Shown piece after piece: positions 20,437 to 29,847 of a DNA stretch of 64,000 nucleotides. The DNA comes from Pseudoscardovia suis (GTDB taxonomy: Bacteria; Actinomycetota; Actinomycetes; Actinomycetales; Bifidobacteriaceae): assembly GCF_002797875.1 (NCBI RefSeq), contig NZ_PGFC01000001.1, forward strand, positions 663,316 to 727,315, written 5' to 3'. A program made the position numbers and the translations under genes. Within the stretch, counting starts at the first letter, position 1, and every line of letters begins with the position of its first letter. The notes under the pieces were generated by a model. It was not told the origin of the DNA and searched no databases. It saw nothing but the letters and a program-made list of their open reading frames with translations.

Positions 20437-21886
20437 ACGTCTGCCCCTTCGACGGATCCGGATCGGCGATGAGGTCGTGCGCGGCGGCATGGGTGACGGT
20501 GGCGGTCACGAAATCGCCGACCTTCGGGATGGGCTGGCCATCCGGCACGCCCACGTGCACCAGCACGCCGGTTTTCTCACGCCCGGTGACACGGTGGGTC
20601 TGCGAATCTTTCTTGCCGCTTTGGCCGGTGACGAGCACTTCCACGTCCTTGCCTTCGAATTCCTTCATGCGCGCGGCGGTGATGGATTCCTGCACTTCAT
20701 GGAGGCGGTCGAAACGGTCCTGCACCACATCATGCGGCACTTGCTCCATCGAAGCGGCGGGGGTGCCGGGGCGCGGGGAATAGATGAACGTGTAGGCACT
20801 GGAGAACTGCGCCTGGCGCACGACGTCCAGCGTGCGTTGGAAATCCTCCTCGGTCTCGCCGGGGAACCCCACGATGATGTCGGTGCTGATCTGGGCGTCC
20901 GGCATGGCGGTGCGCACTTTCTCGAGAATCGACAGGAACCGTTCGGAACGGTAGCTGCGGCGCATTGCCCGGAGTATGCGGTCGGAGCCGGATTGCAGCG
21001 GCATGTGCAGCTGGTGCATGACGTTGGGGGTGCTCGCCATCGCGTCGATGACGTCATCGGTGAACGCCGCGGGATGCGGGGACGTGAAGCGCACGCGCTC
21101 CAGCCCTTCGATCGAACCGCAGGCGCGCAGCAGCTTGGAGAACGCGTATCGGTCTCCGCTGGCGTAGCCATACGAGTTGACATTCTGCCCCAGAAGCGTC
21201 ACTTCCTTGGCGCCGGCATCCACGCAGCGGCGGATCTCCGCCAGCACATCGCCGGGGCGACGGTCGCGTTCCCTGCCGCGCACCGACGGGACGATGCAGA
21301 ACGTGCACGTGTTGTTGCAGCCGACGGATATGGCCACCCACGAGCTGATGCGCGAACCGCGCTCCACCGGCAGGTCGGAGGGGAAATATTGCACGGAATC
21401 CAGGTCGGAATACACCTCGACTTGGGAGCCGGCGCCTTCTCTCGCGGCGTCGAGCATGCCCGGCAGCTGGGCGATGTTCTTCGTGCCGAACACCGCGTCG
21501 ACCCAAGGGGCGCGGCGCACGATGCGCTCGCGGTCCTTTTGCGCCATGCAGCCGCCGACCGCGATCTGAAGCCTGGGATTGGTGCGCTTGAGCTGCGCCC
21601 ACAGGCCGATCGTGCCATACATGCGTTCGGTGGCGTTTTCGCGCACGGCGCACGTGTTGAGCACAATCAGGTCCACGTCCTTGCGGGCGGCCTGCTCGGC
21701 GGTGGCCGGCACATAGCCGTCTGCCTCAAGGACGCCGGCTATTCGTTCGGAATCATGCACGTTCATCTGGCAGCCCAGCGTGTGGATGGAGAACACGCCC
21801 TTGCCTCTGTCGCTGCCATTGTGGACGCCGTGGCTCTGGGGGAAAATCCCTGTGCGTTCGGCACCGGTCATCATGTCTTCGTTCAT
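20420..21886 (-). CDS. miaB: tRNA-2-methylthio-N6-dimethylallyladenosine synthase
   Basis: Radical SAM methylthiotransferase acting on the i6A37 made by MiaA. 488 aa. N-terminal cluster cysteines are in HTLGCQMN (C39), NTCAVREN and GGCMAQ; the radical [11 protein letters not shown] motif lies near residue 195, and a TRAM domain (about 420-480) follows. Start at 21886 has GGGAG close upstream; ATGs a few codons later are alternatives. Overlaps miaA by 17 bases. Confidence 0.95.
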   Translation of the reverse strand: MNEDMMTGAERTGIFPQSHGVHNGSDRGKGVFSIHTLGCQMNVHDSERIAGVLEADGYVPATAEQAARKDVDLIVLNTCAVRENATERMYGTIGLWAQLKRTNPRLQIAVGGCMAQKDRERIVRRAPWVDAVFGTKNIAQLPGMLDAAREGAGSQVEVYSDLDSVQYFPSDLPVERGSRISSWVAISVGCNNTCTFCIVPSVRGRERDRRPGDVLAEIRRCVDAGAKEVTLLGQNVNSYGYASGDRYAFSKLLRACGSIEGLERVRFTSPHPAAFTDDVIDAMASTPNVMHQLHMPLQSGSDRILRAMRRSYRSERFLSILEKVRTAMPDAQISTDIIVGFPGETEEDFQRTLDVVRQAQFSSAYTFIYSPRPGTPAASMEQVPHDVVQDRFDRLHEVQESITAARMKEFEGKDVEVLVTGQSGKKDSQTHRVTGREKTGVLVHVGVPDGQPIPKVGDFVTATVTHAAAHDLIADPDPSKGQTYAVRH

Positions 21887-21959
21887 GTCTCCCGATGATA
21901 CCGATACCTCACGGCGGAACGCCAGAGCCCGCGGGGCTTCGCGCCGGCGCCACGAACGC

Positions 21960-22520
21960 TTACCACAGCAGCGAGATGAAAGCGAAGATGGCCGACGCCA
22001 CGAGCTCGATCACTCCAAGGAACAGGAAGACCTTCGCGAACGACGACGTGGCGGGCACCCGGATCACGTAGGAGCGCGATGGCTTGGCAGGGTCGTAGTG
22101 GACGTCCACGCCGGTGCCGACTGGGAACGGTTCGCGCATCGCGTTGCCCGCGGCATGGGGGTCGTCGGCGATTTCGTAGACGCACAGGTCCTCGGGAAGG
22201 TCATGGATGTCCGTGATGTTGGTCAGCGGATGCCCGTGGGCGCAGTCGCCGCTCAGGGTGCGCGCCCGGTAGGAGGCGAACGTCGGACCGGTGACGGTGT
22301 ATTCGGCGCCGTCCACGCGGTAAGCGACGACGGGAAGGAACGTGGAACCCGTCACCTGTTTGCTCGTGGAGTATCCGCTCACGCGGCCCTGCGCCCGGCT
22401 CGTGCACTGCGCTCGAAGCTGGGAATCCCTGCGTCGCATGTAAACGGCGGGAATGAACGAAATGATGGACGCGGCAAGCAGTATGCCCGCCAAGGACAGC
22501 AGGAAGACGCTGGGAGTCAT
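21960..22520 (-). CDS. DUF3592-like membrane protein
   Basis: 186 aa. Two hydrophobic helices, one at each end (about 5-27 and 160-183), flank an extracytoplasmic or cytoplasmic beta-rich domain with the pattern [13 protein letters not shown] and [14 protein letters not shown]. That layout (TM - beta domain - TM, YDP motif) is typical of DUF3592 proteins, whose function is unknown. Start at 22520 with AAGG upstream. Same strand as miaB but 73 bases away. Confidence 0.7.
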   Translation of the reverse strand: MTPSVFLLSLAGILLAASIISFIPAVYMRRRDSQLRAQCTSRAQGRVSGYSTSKQVTGSTFLPVVAYRVDGAEYTVTGPTFASYRARTLSGDCAHGHPLTNITDIHDLPEDLCVYEIADDPHAAGNAMREPFPVGTGVDVHYDPAKPSRSYVIRVPATSSFAKVFLFLGVIELVASAIFAFISLLW

Positions 22521-22783
22521 GGCATGCCTTTCGTTGGCGTTACGGGGAGGCGGCGATGACGGATGCCACCGATGCGATGGGCGGCCCGACGTGCGCGCCT
22601 GCGCATCACCTTATGCGCAAGTCCACGTTACACGCTCAGGAAGTCCAAGGAATCACGGTTCAGCAGGTTTCCCGATGAGTGAAAACGCAGATAACAGGCA
22701 TGGATTCGCTTGTGTTTGCACGATTGGAGCGAGGCATGCCGGATGCACGAGACAATGCAGCGACACGCGGGACTCGCCGAGTT

Positions 22784-22811
22784 TTGCGCAATCGGCAATC
22801 CATGCTATGCT
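22784..22811 (+). promoter_or_regulatory. Promoter of tRNA-Gly
   Basis: -35 TTGCGC (22784-22789), 16-base spacer, -10 TATGCT (22806-22811); start expected about 18-20 bases before the mature tRNA. The remainder of 22521-22783 shows no gene. Confidence 0.65.
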
Positions 22812-22837
22812 TTCTTCTCGTTGCGCTGATGCGCATC

Positions 22838-22910
22838 GCGGACATAGCTTAGTTGGTAAAGCGCGACCTTGCCAAGGTCGAGACCGCGGGTTCGAGTCCC
22901 GTTGTCCGCT
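22838..22910 (+). tRNA. tRNA-Gly (anticodon GCC)
   Basis: 73 nt. Acceptor GCGGACA pairs with TGTCCGC, discriminator T; anticodon stem CGACC/GGTCG with loop TTGCCAA gives GCC; T-arm GCGGG-TTCGAGT-CCCGT. CCA is not encoded. Confidence 0.97.
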
Positions 22911-22917
22911 CCCCTAC

Positions 22918-22952
22918 GGCCTTGCGATATGGTTCGCAAGGCCTTTTCTTTT
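22918..22952 (+). terminator. Rho-independent terminator of tRNA-Gly
   Basis: 9-bp stem GGCCTTGCG / CGCAAGGCC, 8-nt loop, then TTTTCTTTT; 8 bases after the tRNA. Confidence 0.93.
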
Positions 22953-23053
22953 CTCAGGAACCCCGCATAGGCAGCCCCTGCAAGCCCCGGACAGTCAAGC
23001 CCCGGGCAGTTCCGAAAGCTTGGCAAACTCAGGCGAACTTCGGCAAGGGTCGA

Positions 23054-24151
23054 TCAGTCGAACCAATCGGGCGGGCTGACTTGATCGCGCGACGAGGTAT
23101 CCCCGTGCGCCCGAGCGGCCGGCTCCCGATGTGACCGTGCAGCCGCCGTGCCCTGTGCCGCGGCACCGGCATCAGTGTCGGCATTACCATCGGCATCACT
23201 GGCATTGCCACTGGCGTCACCGTCCCTCGCACCCGTGCCGCCTGCGACACCCACGCCAATTCCGGCATCCGCGTCATCGTCCGCGCCGTCATCCAAGACA
23301 TCCCCGCCCGCATCGACGCCAGACACTTCGTCACTCATACCACTGGCATCGATCGACTCATCAGGCTCCAAATACAGCCCATACGCCGCTTGGTAGATCT
23401 GGGTGAGGCGATCGGCTGTGGATTCCTCGTTCCCGCGCAGCCTGTGGGTCAGGTAGTCGGAAATCACCGTCATCGTCAGTTCACTGGTGAAGTCCACGTA
23501 GCGGCGCAACGCTTCGTTGCTGCAACCCGTCGTGCGTGCCACCTGTTCATAGAGCACAGGCACGGAATTGTTGCGCATGACGGCCATTAGGCTGCGCCTG
23601 TTGGCGTCATTGGGCACAAAGATGCGTTCGAGCAGCAGGCGGGAATCGTCATCCACCTTGCCCATGAGCAGCAGCAGGTATGTGTGAGGATTGCGCGGAT
23701 CTGCATAGGGACTGATCTCACGCAAGTTGGAACGCACGCGCCGCACGACCACCGATACGAAGTCTTTGAGCAGCTCGTCGGTGGAGGAATAATGCGCATA
23801 GAACGTGTTGCGCGCGAGGTTGGCGCGACGCATCACTTCCGTCACGGTGATGCGTGAGAACGATTGCTCGCGAATCAGATGCGCGAATGCATCGGTGATC
23901 ATGTTGACCGAACGCAATGCGTTGCGATTTGCCGTGCCGCCTTCCTTGCGATGCGCGATTTGCCGTCGTCGTCTTTCATTGCTGCCCAGTGAATTCCACA
24001 CCCCAGCGGAAAGACCGCCGCATCCCTCCTTTGGCTCATCATCGCCCAGACCGAACAATAGCGGAAAGACCGATGCCGCTCCCCGATCCGGCTGTGTCAC
24101 ATCCATTGCTGCATAGCGCCCCGCATCGCCGTGATACGGCAGTGCATTCAT
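23054..24151 (-). CDS. TetR/AcrR-family regulator with acidic low-complexity tail
   Basis: DNA-binding repressor type. The helix-turn-helix reads ITVTEVMRRANLARNTFYAH, followed by YSSTDELLKDF, as in TetR proteins of the DhaS/YbiH type. About 100 C-terminal residues are Asp/Ala/Gly repeats with no predicted fold. The start is uncertain: the frame is open to 24553, but the 19-bp repeats at 24182-24245 are not a multiple of three and look regulatory, so the gene probably begins after them. ATG 24151 has GGAG 9 bases upstream and gives 365 aa. An even later start is possible since about 80 residues before the HTH have no family match. No target gene is adjacent on the same strand. Confidence 0.75.
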   Translation of the reverse strand: MNALPYHGDAGRYAAMDVTQPDRGAASVFPLLFGLGDDEPKEGCGGLSAGVWNSLGSNERRRRQIAHRKEGGTANRNALRSVNMITDAFAHLIREQSFSRITVTEVMRRANLARNTFYAHYSSTDELLKDFVSVVVRRVRSNLREISPYADPRNPHTYLLLLMGKVDDDSRLLLERIFVPNDANRRSLMAVMRNNSVPVLYEQVARTTGCSNEALRRYVDFTSELTMTVISDYLTHRLRGNEESTADRLTQIYQAAYGLYLEPDESIDASGMSDEVSGVDAGGDVLDDGADDDADAGIGVGVAGGTGARDGDASGNASDADGNADTDAGAAAQGTAAARSHREPAARAHGDTSSRDQVSPPDWFD

Positions 24152-24181
24152 CTGTGCAAACTCCATACCATCCATCTCCCG

Positions 24182-24245
24182 GTTTGGCGCACTCCATGTG
24201 GTTTGGCGCACTCCATGTTGTCCGGCGCACTCCATGCTGTCCGGA
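24182..24245. repeat. 19-bp tandem repeat, three copies plus a partial, before the TetR gene
   Basis: Units at 24182-24200, 24201-24219 and 24220-24238 share the core GGCGCACTCCATG; a fourth partial follows to 24245. The 19-bp period is close to two DNA turns. Placed just upstream of the likely TetR start; may be its operator array. Confidence 0.85.
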
Positions 24246-24473
24246 ACCCATCCCAGATACAGCGACGCCGTGATTTTCGCATCATGCAAAACACCTGCAT
24301 ATGCGGAGCATTCAGGGGGAACGCAACATCGCGCCAAGCTCTTGCGTGCCACCATGATATAACGTGACACGCGGCATAAAGTTACCTGAATGCATACATG
24401 CACAACTTGCCCACATATGAGCACGGCATGCGCGCACGACACACCGAGAGCGCCATTCTTTTCGACAATCGCT

Positions 24474-24502
24474 TTGCAATTGACCACGCCCTTGAATAAA
24501 AT
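24474..24502 (+). promoter_or_regulatory. Promoter driving the LysR leader
   Basis: -35 TTGCAA (24474-24479), exactly 17 bases, -10 TAAAAT (24497-24502). Would start an RNA near 24509, about 240 bases before the LysR start codon. 24246-24473 has no recognisable feature. Confidence 0.6.
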
Positions 24503-24653
24503 GGTGGTGTGATCAGCGGCGAATCTGATTGGTTCCTTTCTCTCCCTCACCAACGCCGTCTGACACCGGGTACGTGCGGGTTCCGTGAGGCGATTCTCTT
24601 CCCATCTATCCCCGACTCACCGAGCCCAAGTCCATGCTTCATGCTGGACACAC

Positions 24654-24707
24654 CCCCGAGAAATCCGGGGCGCCCCCTATCCCTAGGGCGCCCCCTCTTT
24701 TTTCTTT
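24654..24707 (+). terminator. Intrinsic terminator in the LysR leader, with a competing hairpin
   Basis: 9-bp perfect stem GGGGCGCCC (24667-24675) / GGGCGCCCC (24686-24694) followed by CTCTTTTTTCTTT. The left arm also pairs upstream: CCCCG (24654-24658) with CGGGG (24666-24670). The two structures cannot coexist. It stands 45 bases before the LysR ATG with no plus-strand gene before it, so it either attenuates lysR or ends a small RNA of about 200 nt. Confidence 0.75.
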
Positions 24708-24751
24708 AGCGGCCTCTGCCCGAGGTATCCGTCTGCCGGAAGGAGCGCGCC

Positions 24752-25927
24752 ATGGAACTCAAACAGCTGCAGTACTTCTACGACGTGCTGCGATTGCACA
24801 GCTTCACCGCCGCCGCGCGCAACAACCATGTCTCGCAATCGGCGGTATCGCAAAAAATCAAGGCCCTCGAAACAGAGATGGGAGTGCCGCTGCTCCATCG
24901 CAACGGCCGGGAATTCACCGCCACCGCCGCGGGAACGAAACTGTATGAATATGCCAACGCCATCCTCTCGGCATCCGAGCAAGCGGTGAAGGATGTGCGC
25001 AAGGCCGCCGCCGGGCAGGAACTGCCCCGCTTCACAATCGGCATGATCGCCGCGACGACGTTCTGGGAGCCGGTTGCGGCCGCTCAGATATTCCTGCAGC
25101 GCCACCCGCAGTCCAACATCGCCGTGCTGTATGGCACCAACCAGCAGCTGCAACAGTCTCTGCTCAATCACAGCATTGACATCGCCTTCGCGGACAATTC
25201 CGTGCACTTCGCCGACTACTACCAGACGCACACCGTGCGGCGCACATACATCGGCGTCGAAACGGCACGCAGCGTGCTCGCCGCCCTGCCGTCCGCCACG
25301 CTCATGCCTCCTTTGGAAGAGGTGACCAGCACCGCGCTGTCCGACGTGCCGTGCATCCTGCAACCGCCCGCGACACCGCTGTCGGGCACATCACAGGACG
25401 AGGGGGCATCCGAGCAAACAGCCATGGAACCTGCAGGTGTCGAATCGCTTTCCATGACGTATCCTTCGCGATTTCCCCAAGCCGCGCATCACGCGTCCGA
25501 TGACGCGCCCATGCACACCAGGCAGCTCGCCGACGGCACGAACGCGCTCGTCAGCAATATGCGCAGCGTCATCCCCTCCTCCCCCGACATGGATGAACGC
25601 CTACGCCCCGAACCCACCCGCACGATGATCCAATCAGTGCTCAACCAGTGCATGCATGAACTGTTCGGGCTCACCTCGCCCGTTGTCTACGCAAGCACTT
25701 CCCGTCAGGTGCACGCGCTCACGGCGATAGGCCGCGGCTACACGCTCTTTGAATCAAGCGAACCAATCAACCCTCAGGGCGCAATAATCCGCCGAGTTCC
25801 GCTTGTCGACAAGAACGGACCGGTGGTCCGAGAATTCCATCTGGTGACGCTTAAATCCGACTCCCAGCCCGCGACAAGCGAATACAGCAGAATTCTCGAG
25901 CAACTCCTCACCGACACAAAGGTGTGA
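24752..25927 (+). CDS. LysR-family regulator with an insertion in the effector domain
   Basis: 391 aa; LysR proteins are usually about 300. N-terminal winged helix-turn-helix is standard (LKQLQYFYDVLRLHSFTAAA, then QSAVSQKIKALETEMGVPLL). The effector domain starts normally (about 90-185) but is then interrupted by about 100 residues of Ser/Thr/Pro-rich, low-complexity sequence (about 190-290). It resumes with a recognisable C-terminal subdomain (VHALTAIGRGYTLF). AAGGAG precedes the ATG by 7 bases. Ligand and targets unknown; nothing divergent is adjacent. Confidence 0.85.
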   Translation: MELKQLQYFYDVLRLHSFTAAARNNHVSQSAVSQKIKALETEMGVPLLHRNGREFTATAAGTKLYEYANAILSASEQAVKDVRKAAAGQELPRFTIGMIAATTFWEPVAAAQIFLQRHPQSNIAVLYGTNQQLQQSLLNHSIDIAFADNSVHFADYYQTHTVRRTYIGVETARSVLAALPSATLMPPLEEVTSTALSDVPCILQPPATPLSGTSQDEGASEQTAMEPAGVESLSMTYPSRFPQAAHHASDDAPMHTRQLADGTNALVSNMRSVIPSSPDMDERLRPEPTRTMIQSVLNQCMHELFGLTSPVVYASTSRQVHALTAIGRGYTLFESSEPINPQGAIIRRVPLVDKNGPVVREFHLVTLKSDSQPATSEYSRILEQLLTDTKV

Positions 25928-26001
25928 CGGACCGCACCACGCAATCAGACTGCACCACGCAATAAGGGCACGCGCCCATGCATACCCACGCACCCATGCG
26001 A

Positions 26002-26040
26002 CAGTGCCAGCGTGGCAGTGCCAGCGTGACAGTGCCACGC
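26002..26040. repeat. 14-bp tandem repeat (2.7 copies)
   Basis: CAGTGCCAGCGTGG at 26002, CAGTGCCAGCGTGA at 26016, partial copy from 26030. Between the convergent LysR and nrdG genes; a GCCGGC-N5-GCCGGC hairpin at 26053-26069 follows and may terminate. Confidence 0.75.
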
Positions 26041-26093
26041 AGACCCCGCCGTGCCGGCCGCCAGCCGGCGAGGGGCGTGCCTTGCCTGCCTTG

Positions 26094-26921
26094 TTAGGAG
26101 GCATCCCCCTCGCCTGCCGCGCGATCCTTGCCGTAGATGTCGGGAATGAAACGATGCTGGTCGTGCAGTTTCTTCCAAATCACAGGCGTGCCTTGCGCCA
26201 GCGAAGCCTGCACATCAATGACACGCTGGTTGGACGAGCCGCGGAACTGCAGGAGCGAATCCTTGAGACCGGCGATGTAACGGCCGTCCACCAACACGTC
26301 TATCTCATCGAGCAACTCACGCTTGTCCGGGGTCTCCCCCGGCCTCATGAGCTCCTCCCACGTGTAACCGGTCCAGCTCCAAATGTCTTTCGAGTGACCG
26401 TATTCCTCACGCACGCGGCGCACAAGACGCAGGAGCATGGGGGTGTTAAGGAACGGCTCGCCGCCCAGAAGCGTAAGTCCCTGAATATAGGCGGGCGCCA
26501 GGTCGGCGACGATGGCATCCTCCAACTCGTCTGTGTAGGGATGCCCGGCTTGGAAATCCCAGATGGACGAGTTGTAGCACCCTTCGCATCGGAATGGGCA
26601 GCCGGCGACGTACACGGAGTTGCGGATTCCTTCGCCGTCCGTGACGACCATGCGCTTGTAATCCGCCACGATGTCGTGGCTGAGCTTGAGTCCGTCCCAC
26701 TGGCCCGCCGCCGGGTTGTTGCTGTGGGCGAAAGGCACGCACGGGCCGCGGCCGACCTCGCCTTCGGCGAAGTCATGCCACGATGCCCTGTGCCGTGCCT
26801 CGGCGCGTGACGCCGAGCCCGCCCCAGTCTTGTGGAAGGTGTCGGAGGCCGCCCTTCCCGATTGTGCGGCGTCGGCGTCACCCTGCATGGCGGGTTGAGT
26901 GGAATCTGAAGTGGAATCCAT
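26094..26921 (-). CDS. nrdG: Anaerobic ribonucleotide reductase activating protein
   Basis: Radical SAM enzyme that installs the glycyl radical on NrdD. The CxxxCxxC motif is C108-PFR-C112-EG-C115 (numbered from ATG 26921), preceded by GEGIRNSVYVAGCPFRCEGC-type context and followed by LTLLGGEPFL. About 90 residues precede the enzyme domain, longer than usual. A GTG at 26933 overlaps the nrdD stop codon (GTGA) and is the alternative start. Coupled to nrdD just upstream. Confidence 0.93.
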   Translation of the reverse strand: MDSTSDSTQPAMQGDADAAQSGRAASDTFHKTGAGSASRAEARHRASWHDFAEGEVGRGPCVPFAHSNNPAAGQWDGLKLSHDIVADYKRMVVTDGEGIRNSVYVAGCPFRCEGCYNSSIWDFQAGHPYTDELEDAIVADLAPAYIQGLTLLGGEPFLNTPMLLRLVRRVREEYGHSKDIWSWTGYTWEELMRPGETPDKRELLDEIDVLVDGRYIAGLKDSLLQFRGSSNQRVIDVQASLAQGTPVIWKKLHDQHRFIPDIYGKDRAAGEGDAS

Positions 26922-26929
26922 GCGAGTCG

Positions 26930-29338
26930 TCACTCCGCCTTGTCGTCCCACCACGTGCGGCTGGTGCCGTCGGAGAGGGTCACGCGACCGGTCTCGCCCT
27001 GCATGTGCTTGGCGCGATGCGCGATCTCTTCGTGGCGGCCGTGCACCATCGGGCGCTGCACCGGGTTGCCCAGATAGCCGCAGGTGCGCTTGGTCACGTT
27101 GCACTTGTCAGGATCGCAGTTGCCGCACTCAGGGCACTTGAAGCCGTCCTCGGTGGGTTCGAAGTCGCCTTCGTAACCGCACACGAAGCAGTGGTCGATG
27201 GGCGTGTTGGTGCCCAAGTAACCGATGCCGATCTGGTAGGCGTAATCCCACACGGCTTCGAGGGCCTTGGGGTTCTGCTGGAGGCTGGGGAACTCGCAGT
27301 AGTTGATGAAGCCGCCTGCCGCGTAGTACGGGAAGTCCTTCTCATAGTCGAGCTTCTCCATCGGGGTGGGGCGCAGCCACACCGGGTAGTGGAAGCTGTT
27401 CGTGTAGAAGTCATGGTCGGTCACGCCGGGCACCTTGCCGAACTTCTGCTGGTCCATGCGGCAGAAGCGGTCGGTGAGGCTTTCGGCCGGGGTGGAATAC
27501 ACCGAATAGTGATATCCCTCCTCCTTGGCCCACTTCTTGCACAGCTTGTTCATGCGGCGCACGATCTCAAGGGCGAATTCCTTGCCGTCCGGATCCCACG
27601 TGTGGTCGGTCATCCAATCCTTGCCGTAAAACACGCTCGTGGCCTCATACAGGCCGATGTAGCCCAGGGAGACGGTTGCGCGCTCATTGCGGAACAGCGT
27701 GTCGACGGAATCGGTGGGCTTGAGCCTGCCGAAGGCGCCGTATTCGAACAGCGTCGGGGCGTTGATCGGGGTCGCCTGCTTGCAGCGCATGATGCGGAAC
27801 TGCAGGGCGTGGTGCGCCACGGCCATGCGCTCGTCGAACAGCTTCCAGAAGCGGTCCTTGTCGCCATGGGATTCCAAGGCGATGCGCGGGATGTTGACAG
27901 TGACGACGCCCAGGTTCATGCGGCCGTCCTCGACGTCCTTGCCGGTCTTGGGGTCGGTCCATCCCTGGAGGAACGAACGGCAGCCCATCGGCGCCTTGAA
28001 GGAACCGGTGATCTTGATGATGTTCTCGTAGAAGAGCACATCCGGATACATGCGCTTCGTGGAGCATTCCAGCGCAAGCTGCTTGATGTCGTAGTTCGGG
28101 TCGCCGGGATCGGCGTTCACGCCGTGGCGGATCGTGAACACGAGCTTGGGGAAGATGGCCGTGTGACGGTCCTTGCCCAGGCCGCGAATGCGCACGAGCA
28201 GGATGGCGCGCTGGATCTCGCGGGCGAACCACGAGGTGCCCAGGCCGAAGCCAACGGTGACGAACGGCGTCTGGCCGTTGGAGACACGGTTGGAGTTGAT
28301 CTGGTATTCCATCGTCTGCATGGCGTCGTAGATGGCCTTGCGGGTGAGCAACTTGGCGTAGATCTGACGCATCTGGTCGAGCTGTGAGACGGTTGTGTCG
28401 AACGGCACGTCGGGAGCGATGGTCTTGCCGTCCTCGAGATGCAGCGCCTTGGGTTCGCGCTCGCGCAGGGCGTCGACGAGGCGCTGCGCGGCGTCGAGCG
28501 GCATTCCGTCCGGCATGACGAGGCTGGCCATGTCGAGGTTCTTGCGGTAGTCGATCTCGGCGTAGCGGCTCATCATCTCATCGCAACGGTTGACGGTCTG
28601 GCCGCCGTACTGGGAGCTGGCAATGTCCTTGATGATCTGGGTGATCTGCGTGGATGCGGTCATGATGGACTTGGGGGAATCCATCATCGCGTTGCCCAGC
28701 GCGAAGCCGTGCTCGAGCATGTCGCCGAAGTCAGGCAGCGAGCAGTTGCTCTGTGCGGTGAACGGCGAGTAATCGGCGTCGTGGAAGTGGATGTCGCCCT
28801 TCATATGGGCGTTGGAGACATCCTTGGGCAGCATGCTGAAGGCGGTCGCCTTGCTGACTGCGCCGGCGAGGAGGTCGCGCTGCGTGGCGTAGACGTTGGA
28901 GTCCTTGTTGGCGTTTTCGCGCACCAGCGACTCGTCGCGGCTCGTCAGGCGCTTGACGGCCTCGTTGATGTCGGTGGCCTTGGAACGCTCGATGTCGCGG
29001 TTCAGGCGGTAGGACGTGTAGGCGCGGGCGACGTCGTATTCATGCTCGTTGATGAGCTCGTGCTCGACGAGGTTCTGGATGTCCTCGATCTTGACGGGCT
29101 TGGTGTAGCGATCGGCGATCTCGGATTCCACCTGGTCGACCATGGCCTCGATGATGCGGCGCTCCTGCCCGCCAATGGGCTTGTGGAGCTCTTTGTATGC
29201 CGCAGCGATGGCATTGTAGATGTTCAGGCGGTCGAAATCGACGACGCGGCCATCCCTCTTCTCCACCTTGATGCGGGTTGCGGTCTCGTCCGTTCCCTGT
29301 GCATCGGCGATCGGTTCGGCAAGCGTTGTGATCTCCAT
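26930..29338 (-). CDS. nrdD: Anaerobic ribonucleoside-triphosphate reductase
   Basis: Class III reductase making dNTPs without oxygen. 802 aa. N-terminal ATP-cone (about 20-115, beginning with KVEKRDGRVVDFD) for allosteric control. The C-terminal zinc site (CFVCGYEGDF ... FKCPECGNCD) precedes the glycyl radical motif RTCGYLG near residue 752. ATG at 29338 with GGAGGAG upstream. Forms a unit with nrdG. Likely controlled by NrdR through the palindromic box at 29529-29544. Confidence 0.97.
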   Translation of the reverse strand: MEITTLAEPIADAQGTDETATRIKVEKRDGRVVDFDRLNIYNAIAAAYKELHKPIGGQERRIIEAMVDQVESEIADRYTKPVKIEDIQNLVEHELINEHEYDVARAYTSYRLNRDIERSKATDINEAVKRLTSRDESLVRENANKDSNVYATQRDLLAGAVSKATAFSMLPKDVSNAHMKGDIHFHDADYSPFTAQSNCSLPDFGDMLEHGFALGNAMMDSPKSIMTASTQITQIIKDIASSQYGGQTVNRCDEMMSRYAEIDYRKNLDMASLVMPDGMPLDAAQRLVDALREREPKALHLEDGKTIAPDVPFDTTVSQLDQMRQIYAKLLTRKAIYDAMQTMEYQINSNRVSNGQTPFVTVGFGLGTSWFAREIQRAILLVRIRGLGKDRHTAIFPKLVFTIRHGVNADPGDPNYDIKQLALECSTKRMYPDVLFYENIIKITGSFKAPMGCRSFLQGWTDPKTGKDVEDGRMNLGVVTVNIPRIALESHGDKDRFWKLFDERMAVAHHALQFRIMRCKQATPINAPTLFEYGAFGRLKPTDSVDTLFRNERATVSLGYIGLYEATSVFYGKDWMTDHTWDPDGKEFALEIVRRMNKLCKKWAKEEGYHYSVYSTPAESLTDRFCRMDQQKFGKVPGVTDHDFYTNSFHYPVWLRPTPMEKLDYEKDFPYYAAGGFINYCEFPSLQQNPKALEAVWDYAYQIGIGYLGTNTPIDHCFVCGYEGDFEPTEDGFKCPECGNCDPDKCNVTKRTCGYLGNPVQRPMVHGRHEEIAHRAKHMQGETGRVTLSDGTSRTWWDDKAE

Positions 29339-29528
29339 GTCTCCTCCTGAATGAATGGTCGCGGATGGTTCGGGGGAGGCGCGATTTTAGGCCGCGCTTC
29401 GCCCTTGCCATCCTGATGGGTTTTGTTTGAAAGCCGACCGGATTGCATGCCGGTCTTGCTTGGCATGAAATAGAATACCCCATTTGCCGACAGCATGTTC
29501 CCACATGTAGAGTGTGATTTATCTAACA

Positions 29529-29544
29529 CAACTACATATAGTGT
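29529..29544 (-). promoter_or_regulatory. Candidate NrdR box upstream of nrdD
   Basis: Minus strand ACACTATATGTAGTTG agrees at 13 of 16 positions with the NrdR consensus ACACWATATATWGTGT. A weaker copy lies at 29607-29622 (ACACCACATGTAGTGA). NrdR boxes usually come in pairs about 31 bases apart; these are 78 apart, so the pair is not canonical. The gap 29339-29847 otherwise holds the acnA terminator. Confidence 0.5.
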
Positions 29545-29717
29545 TTTCACATAAGTGAGAACCGCGGAAAACAGCGGCTTACACCATAACGGCGCATGAT
29601 GGGCGTTCACTACATGTGGTGTTTGACGTATGGTGGGACGGATTCACCCGTGGCGTGTCGCACCGACGGTAATACACGAAGCATACCCATGCGCGTCCGA
29701 GCAACGCCCAAGGCATG

Positions 29718-29764
29718 AAAAAGGCGGGGCGCCCGATTCCCTTGAGGAATGCAGGCGCCCCGCC
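29718..29764 (-). terminator. Rho-independent terminator of acnA
   Basis: 11-bp perfect stem GGCGGGGCGCC / GGCGCCCCGCC (29723-29733, 29754-29764), 20-nt loop, then TTTTTC on the minus strand. Confidence 0.88.
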
Positions 29765-29847
29765 GATGGGGCGACTTCAGCATGCGACTGCCGCTCGCCT
29801 CCTGTGTGCGTGGCTGGGCTGTGTGCGTGGTTGGTTACGCGGCCGTT

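Noticed and set aside
22805..23026. Minus-strand ORF across the tRNA-Gly
   Set aside because: Antisense to a clear tRNA and its terminator; it contains the translated-tRNA sequence NGTRTRGLDLGKVALYQLSY commonly misannotated.
24155..24553. Extended N-terminus of the TetR protein
   Set aside because: It contains the 19-bp repeats, which are not in phase with the code, and no TetR-like sequence.
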